A DNA stretch of 64,000 bases from Serpula lacrymans var. lacrymans S7.9. Its lineage: Eukaryota; Basidiomycota; Agaricomycetes; Boletales; Serpulaceae. Shown here one piece after another: positions 1 to 13,186 of this stretch (its first letter is position 1; each line of letters starts with the position of its first letter). Position numbers and translations under genes: made by a program. The stretch spans positions 962,498-1,026,497 of the forward strand of contig NW_006763295.1 in assembly GCF_000218685.1 (NCBI RefSeq), given 5' to 3'. The notes beneath the pieces are model-generated. The model did no database searches and had not been told where the DNA came from. It was given only the letters and a program-made list of their open reading frames with translations.

Positions 1-1059
1 AAGTGGGAAATACAGGTTCTCAAAGTAGATCCGTGCGGACACAGCTTTCTCCAAAGTAGCCAAGGAGGGGGTGATCGGCTTTCTTGAAGGCAGGGGTTCG
101 GGGGTATCTTTGCTCTCTGTCACCGGGTCATCATGTTCACGGACCTCAGGATGGGCCATGAGGCCACCACCCCAGCGGATTGTGGAGTTTCCCGGGCGTC
201 CAGGGAGACCATCCACTGGAGATATACGAACATTCTCTCGAGCGGCTGTCGTGATAGTGGACGAAGTAGTAGTGCTCATACCATTGACCACACGGAGAGG
301 TGGAAGCCGACCATCTGGAGCACTGCCTTGAGATGGTTTGAGTGCGTTAACTACTTCATTAATCGCTCTAGCTTGATTATCCTGACGGATCCGATTCTTT
401 ATGGGATTAGCCCATCGCGGATCTAAAGACAAACTTAAGTCGAATAAAACTATATTGAATGCCAATAACCGAGCTAACCTCCAAGCTTTCCCAAGCCGTC
501 GGGACCCCAACGAGTAAGCAATGCTTCTGCCTGGTCAGCATCGGACGCGTGGACTAGATGACTATAAGGAATAGTGGTTTAGAATGTGAGACCAAGTTAA
601 TCGAATAGTAAATTGACATACATGAATCCTGTCGGCTTAGATACCATATCTTTGCTGATTCGTCTATTCTTCTTGGGCAAAGGCGTATTGGAGAGCGGTG
701 GAAATATTTGTCCTGGTTTCACGGGAATGTCTTCGTACCGAGGACCAGCTACCACTGTTGGCTCCGCAGGTGGAGCTTGAGCTCGTACGGTACCCCAAAA
801 CAGACGTGACGGGGAGGGCGTCGGTATCATAGAGAGCAGATCATAAAAGCCCTTGTGTAGCAGAGTCCCTGCAGGCAGCATTGTTGTTGCGTCCTCGTAT
901 GGATCTTGTGAAGGAGGGCCATATGAAGGATACGGATAAGCTGAGAACTGACTGGGATTTGCTGTGGGGTGGAGATCATCGTTTGGGACAGGATATCGTT
1001 CTGGATAACCCCTGGTTGTCGCTGTGGGTGGAGTCGGGAGGACGAGGGAAAGCAGCCAT
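1..1059 (-). CDS. N-terminal part of an AGC/NDR-like kinase-type protein (3' end outside window)
   Basis: Seen: three exons on the minus strand, 1059-622, 561-479 and 422-1, joined by 60 and 56 bp introns with GTATGT/TATAG and GTTAGC/TTTAG borders. The ATG at 1057-1059 has a good context (AAAGCCATGG). The product begins with a Pro/Tyr-rich low-complexity region and continues into a Ser/Thr/Pro-rich linker. At the left edge it reads ARIYFENLYFPL, which resembles the N-terminal helix that precedes the catalytic domain in NDR-type AGC kinases. The catalytic domain itself would lie outside the window, so the family is an inference. Odd: the frame is broken by one base in a CCCC run at 1009-1012 (GGGG in coding sense). 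With three G's the frame runs on cleanly. This may be a sequencing error, a real lesion, or a sign that translation starts further downstream. Confidence 0.5.
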
Positions 1060-2698
1060 GGCTTTCACTGGTCTCAATTTCCACCTTGCGATTACCCTGG
1101 GCCTGATTACAGCGATCCTAGAGGGGATGTGTCACATTATCGACGTCACACAAGGCCTGAGACGTGACAGAATATTTTCCGTGACCCAAGCTTGTAGATC
1201 TTCCAGTCAACATGGTTACTGCACGTACATAATTCTAAGGTGAAACGTGCAATTTTGAAGTCACCGACAACGATATATATTATTAATGAACTTCGATCAA
1301 GATTCAGTCTAACTAACTCTTTCTTCAACAAAGAACTTGCAATAGAACTTTTCAAGAACGGACAAGGCGAACATGGCATCATGCATAACTATAGCGACGA
1401 TGGTATTGATGCGGCGGCCTTTGCACATTCTCGAGGTGTTGATCTCTTTTGGACAACACACATTGTGACCATCCTGAGCTAAACATTACATACAGCTTCC
1501 CCTGCCGTGGTTTCGCACTTGCAGGAAAAGCAGGAACAAGCCGACGCAACTCGGAGGCTGGCAAGATCCTTGACAACGTTCGCTTCTCTTTTTCTTCCAG
1601 GCGTGAAATGTGATGTTGAGACCCTGATTGCATGCCATAGGCCTGTAAGCATGTATTATGACCTACGTTCATGTAAGTTATATCGCAGGAATCGGGCTGG
1701 ATATGACATTTAATATACCCCGCTCGCATCATATCAATCCCAATATTTACAGTAAGCTTGAACTTTGACTACTTTACAACGTTAACCTTGCGAGTGCGAT
1801 TTGACTTCTTTTTCTGTCCGAATGCTGCAGGAACGAGGTATTGAAACTTACCAAATCGGGGCCTTTATGATTATATCAGGCCCAACCCAGTGAAGCGAGA
1901 GAGAGAGAAGCTCCGATCAGTCTGGGATGGTCTTCTTTGGATGGTCTAGTGTGCCACTTCAAGTTGAAAGGTTTTGCTCGCCCCCTTTCCGGTTGTACGG
2001 CAACTATCGAGTTCTCAAACAACGGAAAGTACGTACCCGTCACATCACTGATAGCACTCAATCCAGTATTCGGACCTCTCCGTCGGTGGGAAGATGGGGC
2101 TGGCTGGAGTAGGCAAACGTTTTTACAGACTTGCGCAGTGACACGAGGCTCGAGCCAATCTCAATATACCGTGACACAATGCAATTTCCGCGTGCAGAAA
2201 GGAACACACAGCGTTTTTCGCCGCGTTGTACTTGCCGTTGATTTTACGGTCCGTTTGTCCTCGATTGGAGCCCGGCCTGGTGTATTGAAGGCCGCGAAGA
2301 TTGTTCTGTTACATACAAGCACGGTCATTCTAAACAATAATGTCACAGCTATATAATGTATACATCATCCTGGCGCCCACCTCCGACGCAACTTTTAGAA
2401 GATCCTGTCCCGCAGACATTTAAACACGACATCATACTCGTGTTCATTTCACCCTTGCCCAGTTACACGCCTTACCTCGTGTTGTCTCATATTCGCGTCT
2501 ACATGCCCTCTTCGTTCACTAGCCGTCCCTGATTGATCTGTGCAAGTTCATAGCCTCTGCCGCAAGCCCCTCTTGCCCTCGTCAGCCATTGACATACATG
2601 CTCAGTGCCGCGTGCCTCTTCATACTTATATCCACAAAAAACTTCTTCATTCTACAATAATTTTCTTTTTCCTCTTTTGCCTATCTGCTTAACTTACT
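1060..2698. other. Intergenic region between divergent genes
   Basis: This 1.6 kb stretch separates two divergently transcribed genes, so it must hold both promoters. The frames in it are short and have no recognisable domain or splice-linked continuation. I see no tRNA-like fold or repeat. The part nearest the homeodomain gene is pyrimidine-rich (about 2640-2690), as expected for a fungal transcription start and leader. Confidence 0.5.
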
Positions 2699-4113
2699 AT
2701 GACGAACCCGAGGGACGATCGTTTTTACGGAAGCCTTGGGAAATCGCGCAAAAGCCCTCCTGGGGGGGATGTTCAAAGTAGTGTTTTTCAGGGACAGGGT
2801 GGGCGATATGTGCTCCCTCCTCTTGATTCAGCTTTTCCAACCTCACGTTCTCCAGGTCTGTTCTTCTACGTGGTGTTCATGCAATATGCTCAATTTCGTG
2901 GCTCCCATGTACAGCTCCCAGCAATTATTCTAACCAGTATTTGCAGCCACGTTCATCTCAAGTAAGAAGCGATCATAATGCGTCTTTGTACGGTCAATGG
3001 TCAAATACTGCTCGTGCGTTTTGCGTTTTTAGCGAGATTATGTTCTATATTGAGCCTTTAATACTTTATGTTTAATAAACTCGTCGACACTTCCAGCGGC
3101 ACAGCAACATTCGCCCACTTACTACGAGCATGGCGACTCTAGATACCCTTCGCAACAAACATACCCATCGTACTCCTCTCGGACTCCGCCAACGCTTCCT
3201 GGAGATGCACATACTTCTCGCAAATTACCTCCACTAAATGTGCCCTCTTCTACTGTCAGGGATGACAGATGGCAAGCTGCCGCATTTGGTCCCATGCCGA
3301 CTCATATGTCTGGTTACAGTGAAATTCGGTCACCGACAGCAACTTATCCTCCAGAATATGCTTCGTATCAGCAACAGCAGCAACACCAACACCAGACGTC
3401 ATACTCATATCCTCCCGTTCCCGACCAACGCAGCCATCCAAATCAGATGTCATCGGTACACCATGCCCAACAAATCTCGATGGGGGCATATTCAACTGAA
3501 AGAGGTCTCCCATCACACATCGAGGCTCATGGTACTTCACCTTACGCCCGGAATCACCATCCTTCTTTGACAAACACGGCGATCACTCAGGAGCCTGTAT
3601 CAGTACTGGGTACAGATGAGCCCGTCATCAAGAAAAAACGAAAACGAGCTGATGCTGCGCAGCTCAAAGTTTTGAATGAGACCTATAATCGTACAGCCTT
3701 TCCTTCGACCGAGGAGCGTGCTGACTTGGCTAGGAAGCTCGATATGTCGGCAAGGAGTGTGCAGATATGGTATTGGCGTTTGTCTATTATCAGTGCCTGA
3801 TCATTGAACTTTTCACAGGTTTCAGAACAAGAGGCAATCGATGAGGCAAACTAGTCGCCAGTCATCTACTTCTGTGACATCCTCTTCACATCAGCCTTTC
3901 TCGATGACCTCACAATCGGACGACCTGTCACACCCTTCTGTTGGCGGATACGGCGGTGGTAGCATGGGTTCGACTATTTCCGGCCAAACATATCTGCCAC
4001 GCTCTCCTCAGGAAAATCGGGCATCCGTCCACGCCAGTCAGTCACCAATAGTCTCTCATCGTCGCAGGAGTGACGAAGAAGATCCTCGTAAATGGTCTGC
4101 ACGTGGATACTGA
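2699..4113 (+). CDS. Homeodomain transcription factor
   Basis: A nuclear DNA-binding regulator. Seen: the last intron (3770-3818) splits a Trp codon and restores the helix-3 block VQIWFQNKRQ, the recognition helix of a homeodomain with Gln at position 50. The domain starts at the basic run KKKRKR (about 3630) and ends near 3870. Upstream lies a disordered Gln/Tyr/Pro/Ser-rich region with a QQQQQHQHQ tract near 3370. Downstream is a Ser/Gly-rich tail ending at 4113. Exon 3 starts at 3097. The first exon (from the ATG at 2699, with GRYVLPPL near its end) and a small exon near 2950-3018 are likely, but the first donor is uncertain. Length is about 390 residues. Known: homeodomain proteins of this type regulate vegetative growth and fruiting in mushrooms. 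A specific orthologue cannot be assigned, and nothing suggests a mating-type HD locus. Confidence 0.88.
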
Positions 4114-6324
4114 TTTGGACGACAGTTGATCGTCACTTCATCTGGATCTGTGTCGTTTGGGCGCTAGATATCCATACATTCATTACATCGTCTTACTATC
4201 TGTGCAATAGCGTGTGTCTCATTCATCATGATTATCGAATCTAGTAATCTACACCTGACCCTTAATTCTTCCATATTAACATCTATTCCTATACTATTAT
4301 CCCACAAGATTGTTTTCAGCTCGCATCGCACTCTCATCTTACTTAAACTCGTCGCAGTATTTTTTATGTACTTATGTTGTTATTGTTTTCTATATTTTCA
4401 CAAATCAAGTAGTTATAGCGGTCTACTCTGTACTGGCCTACCTCCGCTGCGGATCTCCGCGGTGAGTGGCACTGTATATACATTCCGATTCATCCGTTCA
4501 ATCGCATTGGAAGTTTGCCCCTTCGAAACACAATGGTGGGTATTCCGAAAATATCTGCCAGTCCATTGCAGATGCTGGCATGCAACACTGATACGAGGAT
4601 CAAAGGGAACAGGGCAATCGATAACGCTTCCACGAGGCTGTAAGCTTCTCGAGGTCGAGAAACTGTTATACAATCGTGACCTCTGATGGCTAACAAATTT
4701 TCGCCTCTCCTTCTATGCCGAACTATGGTTGTCTGGGACGTTTTTCCCAAACGAAGGACTATCTAGATCAAATATACCGATTGACAGTACCATGATGATG
4801 AAACGTGTTCCATACTGGGGTACGTGTGTATAAACTCATCAGAAGGGTCCATCCTTTGCTCAGTATTGCCCTTTAGAACTTATGCAGAGTTGTAAACTAG
4901 ATGTGACGATAAGGCTTAACTCGAGGTACTCACAAATAGTTCAGGCCAGTTGTGGGCGCTGACTTGAGATAACCCCGACACGAGGTAATGAAATGATTAC
5001 GCAGCAAACACATGGACGAATGACTCGAGCCTAGATGTGCTTCCTGGAAGAATTCGAAGTGGCACGAGTATTGGACAATTGGTGAATACACTTCGGATTA
5101 AAACACTGGAAAACATACGTTCTTACTTTTACAAAAAAAAATCATGATTAATATCCACTAAAATGGTTCTCTACCTGGATTAGACCTTGAATATCTGTGT
5201 GTCGAAAGATTGCGATCCACGCACGATCGCCCCGTTCGTATAGGCTGTCCAAACTTTCTTTATTTCGGAATATAAATGCGCGGGTGCTAGGCAAGTTTCC
5301 CTCAGCCAGCGCTCAAAAGCCGCTAAGGTGGCCGCTTCTAGAACACCCATGAACTCGCGTCTTCCTGCATATAAATGACCTGATTATCTCCGACCACAAC
5401 ATTTATATAGCTTTATGAATCCTTTATGAATCCCGGCTTGACGACGACTGGATGATGGATACGATAGCAGAACTAGGAGAATGCTGTTTGCGACTGATTA
5501 AAGTACTGATTTGCTATCTCTGCGTACTGGAATACATTGAATTCACCGTGTCCGGAAGTGGAAGGGCGTTAGTCAAGGCATGTCACAATGTCGCGTGCCC
5601 GTCTTGCATCGACATGACAGTGCATACATTCTCCCCTATCAATTATTAGAGCGCCAGACTCGGAAGGAAGGCCGTTTGCGTCGGACAGAGCTCCTAGGTT
5701 GTTGTTGTATAAAAGGTCAGATAACGACTTAGGATCACGAAATTCGTTGATCACAGATGCTCATGAATACGGATAACTCACAACTACTGATTCCTCGTTG
5801 CTGCACCATGCGTTAAATGACTTCATCTGTTACCGGCCGTACATAAGATGGAACGGTGATTCGGATATTCGGACAGGCTCAATCTAGTAGGTCTCTTGTA
5901 ACAAAAAAAATGGAAAAAGATCAGGGAATAGGAATAGTCGGAGAAGGCCCATCTTACATAAACACGATTACAATAGGCTACTTGGAATGGTTTACCCCAC
6001 TGCATTCCGGTGAACTTCATCAAAGCATGCCGTAGCTGTGTCCGTACACGTTGCAATAGTCTTCAAGCTTCAAGTTTCGTGAACCTCTCCTGCTGCACCC
6101 CTTGTGACATGTCTTACCCACAAAGGGTCGCGATTCAACTGGAAAAATGGTAACCTTGCATCAGCTCAACATGTCCTCAGAGTTTTCTGGAGCGGAAGTA
6201 AATCATAGGCTGCATAATAGGCTATCTGATCTCAGATCTTGGCGAAGTGTTACTTAGCCAAACACGAGACCCCTGATACCTGCGATCTATCAAAGCCCGT
6301 CCTTTTGACATCATACTCTTTGTG
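4114..6324. other. Intergenic region between convergent genes
   Basis: This 2.2 kb region lies between the 3' ends of the homeodomain gene and the eEF3 gene. It is AT-rich in places (4228-4400, 5130-5170) with only short, unconserved frames on both strands. I tried to join them through GT-AG introns and found no coherent protein. No transposase, reverse transcriptase or terminal repeat is visible. It may hold 3' UTRs and an unrecognised non-coding transcript. Confidence 0.45.
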
Positions 6325-9300
6325 TTAGAGCTCGACCTCACTGTCCGTGTCCTCGGGTTTTGGTCCACCATGAGTAAGCCATGCCAACTTCCTCAACCTC
6401 CTACGCTCCTCCTGAACCTTCATTTGGTTTCGCGTGAGTTTCTTCTTTTTCCTTATGGGGGCCCTTGTTATACCGCCATCTTCCGCTCCACTTCCCACAG
6501 GCGTTCCGTGTATCGAAACAGCGGGACTCTGTACTCGTGATCGAGCGGGGGTATTCGCACCGCTTCCCTTAGGTGATTTGACGTCAGCGAAAGCATCCTC
6601 GACAACGGCAATTTTTCCCTTGTGAGTCATACGTCCGGCTTCTATGTGCCAGATCTCAGGGCCTAACAGAAGTTTGACAGAAGCTTGGCTGCAGAGTAAT
6701 TGAATACTCACATAGAGCTGTCACGAATTCTTCATTGTGTGAGATGATCACCTATAGATGGAACACCGTCAAATGATGAACACAAGCTTGAACTCATGTG
6801 CCTTACAACAGCACCAGCCCATTCCTTTATTGCCACGGCCAAACCGCCCAAGGCTTCGCGATCGAGGAAATTACTCGGCTCGTCAAGAACACAGATCTTT
6901 TTATATATTAGCACTATGCATCTCGAGTAATGACCGTATCAATGAATTACCTGAGGATTATTCCAAAGACAAGCAGCTATCACCAACTTTATTTTTTGTC
7001 CTGTGAAAAAACAGAAGTAAGCTCGAGGATAGTTTCAAAGCAAAACAAACAATAACCCCCAGATAAGCCTGATATTTCGTTATATTGCGCTATATCCCCA
7101 TCAAGACCGATGTCTTCCAGGTGCTTCCGTACAAGGAGTGCAGAGGTGTCGCGGGAGCCAGCACCTTCCCTTGATGACTCGAGGTCGTCGAATTGTTGGA
7201 CTAGTTTGGTGAAGCCTTTCGCCAGTAGCTCGTCCCGTGGAACCCATGTATTGAACTTGTGATCAAGCCCACGCCACTTAATCTCATATTGGAATGTCTT
7301 CTTCAACTTTTGACGCCCCATTACGAGCTGTGGAGGGAATTTAGCCATAGGTGCTAATCATTTACCAATCAAAGTTTGACCGACCTCCAATTTACGCTTA
7401 GTGCCATTTCTACCAACCCATTCTTGATCGAGGACCGCCTTTTCTTCATCAGTTAAGACACGAGTAGCCTTCTCCAAAAGTTCACCTTGATAACATTACG
7501 TTTACATCAATCGACTTCAAGCGAATACAATGCTTACGATCATGACCGTCCTGGAATCGCCATTGAATGTAACCTATAGGCGTCTTCTCTAGATGACGTT
7601 CTGATTCGGCGAAAAAACCGCTTAGTACAAAGGAAGGCTCAAAGGGGAAATATTTACCAATATGATGGGTTGCGTGTTGCGAAACGTAACCCACCCGAAG
7701 AGCAGGGTGTTTGTATACCGCGCCTTCTTGCGGAATAGTCTCACCCTTGATTTTGAGATGAGCCTTAGTACTACCCTTATCATGATGGAAACATACCGTT
7801 AACAGTTTGATGAGCGTCGACTTGCCCGCTCCATTGGGGCCAATTACGCCAACCCGGCTGATAAAACAATATTAATGTTCCTGAATACATAAGTGCGGGA
7901 ATTAAACAGACCTCGATAGTGAGAGTGCACAGCTGACATTATGCAAACTAGGAGCGGGCCTACCGGGATACGTAAAAGTGCAGTTGGATAACTTCATAAT
8001 AGCGCGAGTATTGCTCCGGACACCCATAAGAGACCCTGGTGGGGGGAAAGAAAATTTGACGGACGTCGCGGCAAGAGTATAGTAAGATTTGGCTTCTGGA
8101 TGTTTCTCGACGAAGGTCGATAGGTTGCCGGGATAATACACAAGCTACTCATACACCGCTATCAATAGAGTTATACCAAGGAAGATGAGAAACTGACTTT
8201 TTTGGTTTCATAGTGAATGATGTCTGTTGTAACATTGTCCAGGAAACTGACACGCAAACGTCATTGTCCATCTACAAGAACTGCACGGAGAATTCACTAA
8301 CCCAGAGTCGTGACTGATAATCAAACAGGTAACGTTCTTGTTAGCTATTAAATATTGCTCTAGCCATTTCACAGAACCACGGTCCAACTTAATCACCGAG
8401 AAATAAGAATAATGATCATGCGAGAAACGCCGGAATGAATACTTACGTGATTAGTAGGCTGTAATGTACCGTTGAATGGTAAGTTGATAAGTCGAGATCA
8501 TAAACATATGAGAAATCCACCTCATCGAGTAAAAGGAGGTCGGCATTGTAAAGCATCGCACGCGCGAGCTCGAGTTTCATCTTCCAGCCGCCAGATAGTC
8601 CACCAACTGTTTCAGATTGGCGTGTGTCATCAAAACCAACCTCTAACAGTTGTTGACGAATTTTGGTCCGGGGGACATCTGCCAAGGCCTTATCTATATC
8701 TCCTAGGTTAAAATATTGTTCATAACGACGCAGAAAGACGACTACAAACCTGAAGCGATGAAATCTAGGATAGAAAGGGAAGCATCTTCGCCTTGAAGAG
8801 AATGCTCCACCATTACACACCGAAGCTGATCTTGTGGTGGAAAATTTTCGACTTTGCCGTCTCGTAGTTGACGCATAAGCGTGGACTTTCCTGAACCATT
8901 TGTACCAAGGATACCATAGCGGCGCCCACGATAAAGCTTGAGTGTCGTATGTGAAAGAAGTAACAGGGCACCATATGCAAGTGAAAACAGTGTATCACAC
9001 AAGAGCTCGCCTTCACCATCAGCACCATTTTGAGTGGTAGCATTTTTAGCCTGAAATTGAAGATTAGCTACATTGCATTGCAGCCTATATGTTCCATTAC
9101 CTGATCGATAGCGTGGAAATGTGACCGGACTGCCTCTGCAAAGGTCGCCGAGTCGTCCGCACCCAACCAGGGCGTCAAGTACACGCCAATGCAACGCTGC
9201 CATGCTTCTTTGTTTTGGAACCGCCTGAAATAAACGAGATCTACGATTAGCGAAGCTTGGAACTCCAACGAGCGTGCAACGAGAGGATGTCTGGGTGATT

Positions 9301-10603
9301 TGGGGCCGTTAGGAGTCGCGGAAGCCAATGCGAGATCCAGCGGAAGTAGAGTAAGTAAGGCAGTGTAAACTTCAGATGTTTCTCCATCGAGATCACGAGC
9401 AGGAGGGGAGCCGGATGATGATGCTCCAGATTTTAATAACGTATTGAGAGCAGTTCCGGCAAAGGCGCGAACCTATATGCGGTCAAACTATCGGAACAAA
9501 AAAGATATTACTTATTCATACCTCCGGGAAAGCGGCACCTTTGGCAATCTTTTCAACACCGTCTACAAGCGGACTGAGATATCTTGCAGCAACAGTAGGG
9601 TCTCTCACGAGCTTGACAAGGTTGTCTACGACGACGACTGTTCGACGCTGCACCTCCATACTCCTGTCGTTCAAGCCACGGATAAGAAGAGGGACGAGGA
9701 CAGCCAATGCTGGTGCCGTAACCTCTGCGACAAATGTCGTGGACGAGAGTGCTTTGATGCATGCTGGAACCGCATCAGGATTTGACATACACTTGACAAG
9801 AGCAGGAATATGGGGGGCGAGGTCAGCGTTCGCAAGCGTTGTGCATAGCGATGTGGCACATTTTATCGCCGCGGTGGATACCTGATTATACCAATGTTAG
9901 TACCTTCGATTTTCTGTGGTGAAAGAACCACATACTTCTTTCTTAGTGTCGTGCATTGCTATTTCGACTTTTGGAAGAATATGGCCAAGCTCGTCAGCAA
10001 CTGCATCCCTAGCAGTCGCCACGAAAACTTTAAGTGCATCTAAGGCGCCTACTTTCGTTTGCCATTTCCCCTTGTCTAGTATTTCCTCCAGATTCCTGAA
10101 TGCGGTTCTAGTTGCTTCCGGGGGTAAAAGCTGTAGTATCGCTTTGGTAGACGCAGCCGCTGCTAGACGGACAACCTCTCCTTTATCCGCAAAGAGGTCA
10201 AAAAGAATAGGAAGACTGGGCAAAAGTAGAGGGGCACAAGGAGCTCCGAGGACAACAGGGAGTGACTGATACGCAATTGCAGCCGATTCACGCTCATACC
10301 CCGACTTTTTGTTCAAAGCAAAAGCTTGGAGGGACGATAATACATCGTTATCGCTGCGATCAACCAAATTAGCACACATTATGATGCTTTAGCTGGGATA
10401 AACGGACGCGAGGCATTCTAAACCAGATTTTGATATTGTGCGAGCTAATTTATCTGCAGCAGCCTTGGCATCTATAGGCTTTGAGTATATAGACTAGCAA
10501 AATGTCACGATTACGAACCTGGACCTGTAGGCGCTTTTCGCAAGGCTTCTAGGATTGGTACGAACTCGGAATCCGAGGTAACAGGCACGGAAGCAGGAGA
10601 CAT
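6325..10603 (-). CDS. TEF3: Translation elongation factor 3 (eEF3), ABC-F ATPase
   Basis: A cytosolic ATPase that binds the ribosome, helps release E-site tRNA and is essential for fungal elongation. Seen: the ATG at 10601-10603 begins [14 protein letters not shown]. An N-terminal HEAT-repeat array follows (about 10370-9516). ABC domain 1 has Walker [10 protein letters not shown] (near 8890) and signature [10 protein letters not shown] (near 8590). ABC domain 2 has signature ISGLSGGQ (near 7060) and DEPSNFLD (near 6880), and carries the chromodomain-like insert [17 protein letters not shown] (7300-7210) typical of eEF3. A Lys/Arg-rich tail ends at 6325. There are many introns. The second intron probably uses a GTCCGT donor, which is needed to keep the frame into the residues DNDVLSS. 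Length is about 1050 residues, normal for the family. The chromo-like insert distinguishes eEF3 from GCN20/ARB1. New1 is the nearest alternative. Confidence 0.95.
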
Positions 10604-11755
10604 TATTGGTGATATAGTCGTATGCAGATCCTCGAGGATGATTGTGATTAGAAATGAATCTGATGATAGAGGTCGTTCTAAGTCTATGATGAGAGTACGG
10701 GAGTACAACAGTGGAGAGAGGATGAATCTAGAGTATACAATTTCTGAGATTCTCTAGTTGAGACAATGATGGTTTCCCTTTGGTTCAAAGATTGGAAGAG
10801 AAAAACAAAAGGCAGCGACGGATGTCGTGCACAATGTGGTGGAAGTGGACCAGAAGAAAAGCGCTGAACTGCATGCCAGTGAAAATTCAAAAAAGCCCTT
10901 TGCAAGGCTGTTGCCTAAAACAGGAAAGGAAATTTCGGTCACGCCGTGGACCGTGACAGGTCTGTCCTCACCGTGACATTCACCCAAGTCTCCTGCATTC
11001 AAGGCAGCCTTTGCATTACATCATGATATTTTTTCTTGTTGGAATTGCGTCGCTTATTTTTGTCGTATTAAATCAAGTCTTTTATAACTATCTCCAGAAA
11101 ACTACCTCTATGGCACAAGAGAGAGATCATGTTTACTCTGGTACACTCGTCAAAACTATCATAGTCGAATGGATGCGGTATAATGCATGGGGTGCCCAAT
11201 TTGTCTGCTTCACCTTATTCTAATTCGGGCAGTCGATCGCTGGCAAGCGGAAGAGTCGGAACTTTCGTCTACTGACTCCATGTACCACATGCACGCGGAG
11301 TGCAGCGCAATGTCCACATTATTTAATAACATACTCCCTATAGGTCGACGTGGGGTCTTAACGACTCGCATCTAGGTTAGTTGTATATTATAGTTGCCCA
11401 TGTCCTTGAGCTAAGAGTTTATTCTCTACTATGGCGGCTCGTTTTAGGTCGTTGCCATACCATGTGGCCAATACAAGTAAATTACATGTGGTGGGAATAA
11501 TCAACATCTTATCTGTTCGTCGGCAAACTATTCCACTCTTTGCATCCTTCACAGGTGCTAACCTGATCATATGTAACCAGCATCTCATGGTGCTTCGTAT
11601 TCTCATCCGATGAGCATATGGCATTCGTCTCTGATGGGGCCCCACAGCCAGCATAAATACATACTTAGGTCTTTGGTTGCTCTTCTCTGGCTGCCGAGTC
11701 CAACTTGAATCTCTTTCCAACCCTCGACCGCGCTCGAGGTTCAGGATCCCCACAG
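10604..11755. other. Divergent promoter region of eEF3 and the PPxY membrane protein
   Basis: About 1.15 kb separate two genes transcribed outward. The frames here are short and unconserved. A small hydrophobic frame at 11011-11223 has no good context, no partner exon and no recognisable family, so I do not call it. A pyrimidine-rich stretch just before 11756 fits a leader. Nothing else is recognisable. Confidence 0.45.
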
Positions 11756-12909
11756 ATGGCTCCCCCCAATGAGGTGAATACCTTAGACAAGATAATATAG
11801 CTCATTTTTAACCCCAGTTTCAGCAGCTGTTATCGAAGCGAGATGGATCAGTCTCGTCATCCGTCGTCGTGGATGTTGTCGCAGGGGTTATAGGCCTAAA
11901 CATCTTTATCATCCTTTGCTGGATCATATTCAGGTCACCACGTTACCTCTCGTTAAGGCCTGCCACTAACGCACCGCCTCTGGCGAGGAAAGGCTCCTCT
12001 GACGGCACTGTGTCCCCACCCCCCAGCACGAGTCTACCTCCCACGTACCAGCAGGCAGTCCTATCGATGCACGATGCTTTCATGCCTCGTCCACGCGCAT
12101 CACCCAGCCGCACTAGTCGCCCGAGTTCTTCTTCATCCGATACTACGTACACAGAACTCCCGAGGAGACACTCGGACAGATCTTCCCACTCACGAGACAG
12201 GCGTAATACTTCCATATCCCTCGACTCGTCAGTTCCTTCTCCAGACGGCCTGTCTCCAGTGCTTCCATCTCATGTCGCGTCATCACTGAGACGGCCACGC
12301 TCCTTAGACACGGTCAGCATTTACACCACGTCCTCCGCTCCTGTCGAACTACAGGACTTTTTCCTATCCGAGCCAAAATCCTGCTCATCCCCAACATCGC
12401 CAATGTCATCTTCACACGTAATTGCAGGTAGTACCTTGTCTCCGGTGAATGAATTAGGTGCATCTCGCCTTTCTACTTGGGGAAGTAGAGGTCAATTGGT
12501 GGCAGGGACAGCCCCAAGCCTGCACTGGAAACCACACTCTCAACGCCGGCCATCCGGTTCTCAGCTAGCTACTGTACCCGAGCTCTCCCGTAGCTCTTCT
12601 CCTGTCCTTTTGCCAGAGCCGGCGCATCTGTTGACTCTATATCGACATTCTCATGCTACCACATATGAAGCGTCCTTATCATCCACTTCGGGAGTCACGC
12701 CCAGGGAGAAAGAGGCTGTCCCTACCAGTCCAGCTCTTGGCTCTCCTGTTCAATACCCCACCGTCGTACCATTGAATATTTGGCACTCGCACTCTTCATC
12801 TATATCAGAGTCTCCGGCTATGCACTCTATAGTCAGTAACAGCACGATACCCGAAGTTCCTGCACGGTCGCCGTTGCGCGCAATCCTAGAGAATCCTTCA
12901 CACACATAG
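11756..12909 (+). CDS. Hypothetical single-pass membrane protein with a Ser/Pro-rich tail and a PPTY motif
   Basis: I do not recognise the family. Seen: a tiny first exon, 11756-11773 (MAPPNE), a 44 bp intron with GTGAAT/CCCCAG borders, and a long second exon to 12909, giving about 369 residues. A hydrophobic segment (about residues 24-44, ending IFIILCWIIF) is followed by basic residues (RSPRYLSLRP), which suggests one transmembrane helix with the long C-terminal tail in the cytosol. The tail is strongly enriched in Ser, Pro and Thr and looks disordered. It contains LPPTY (about residues 79-83), a PPxY motif of the kind bound by WW domains of Rsp5/Nedd4 ubiquitin ligases. A role as a ligase adaptor is an inference from that short motif only. 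The long uninterrupted exon supports a real gene. Confidence 0.7.
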
Positions 12910-13186
12910 TAATTTGACAGGTACTGTATAGGGCAAGTTTTATGAGCCTTGACCTACCTGGGAATTGTATATATACAATTGTATCACATTCATTGCAACC
13001 CGACGAGTTAGCGTATCATATGCCGTATTCAATGTGTGCGTCCTATGATAACACATTACCTGTAAACGTTTGAGTCGTTCTTCATAATTAAAAAAAGTCA
13101 TTCAATAAAAGTAGTGGATACAAATCTCGGGTCCTTGGAATACAGTACAATGCAAAATGAGTCCATGTAATTCTGTAGCTCTCTGC

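Noticed and set aside
9541..9885. Plus-strand frame antisense to eEF3
   Set aside because: It mirrors the well-supported HEAT-repeat coding strand and has no features of its own.
11011..11223. Small hydrophobic frame that could be a tiny membrane protein
   Set aside because: It lies in the eEF3 upstream region, has weak start context, no conserved feature and no second exon.
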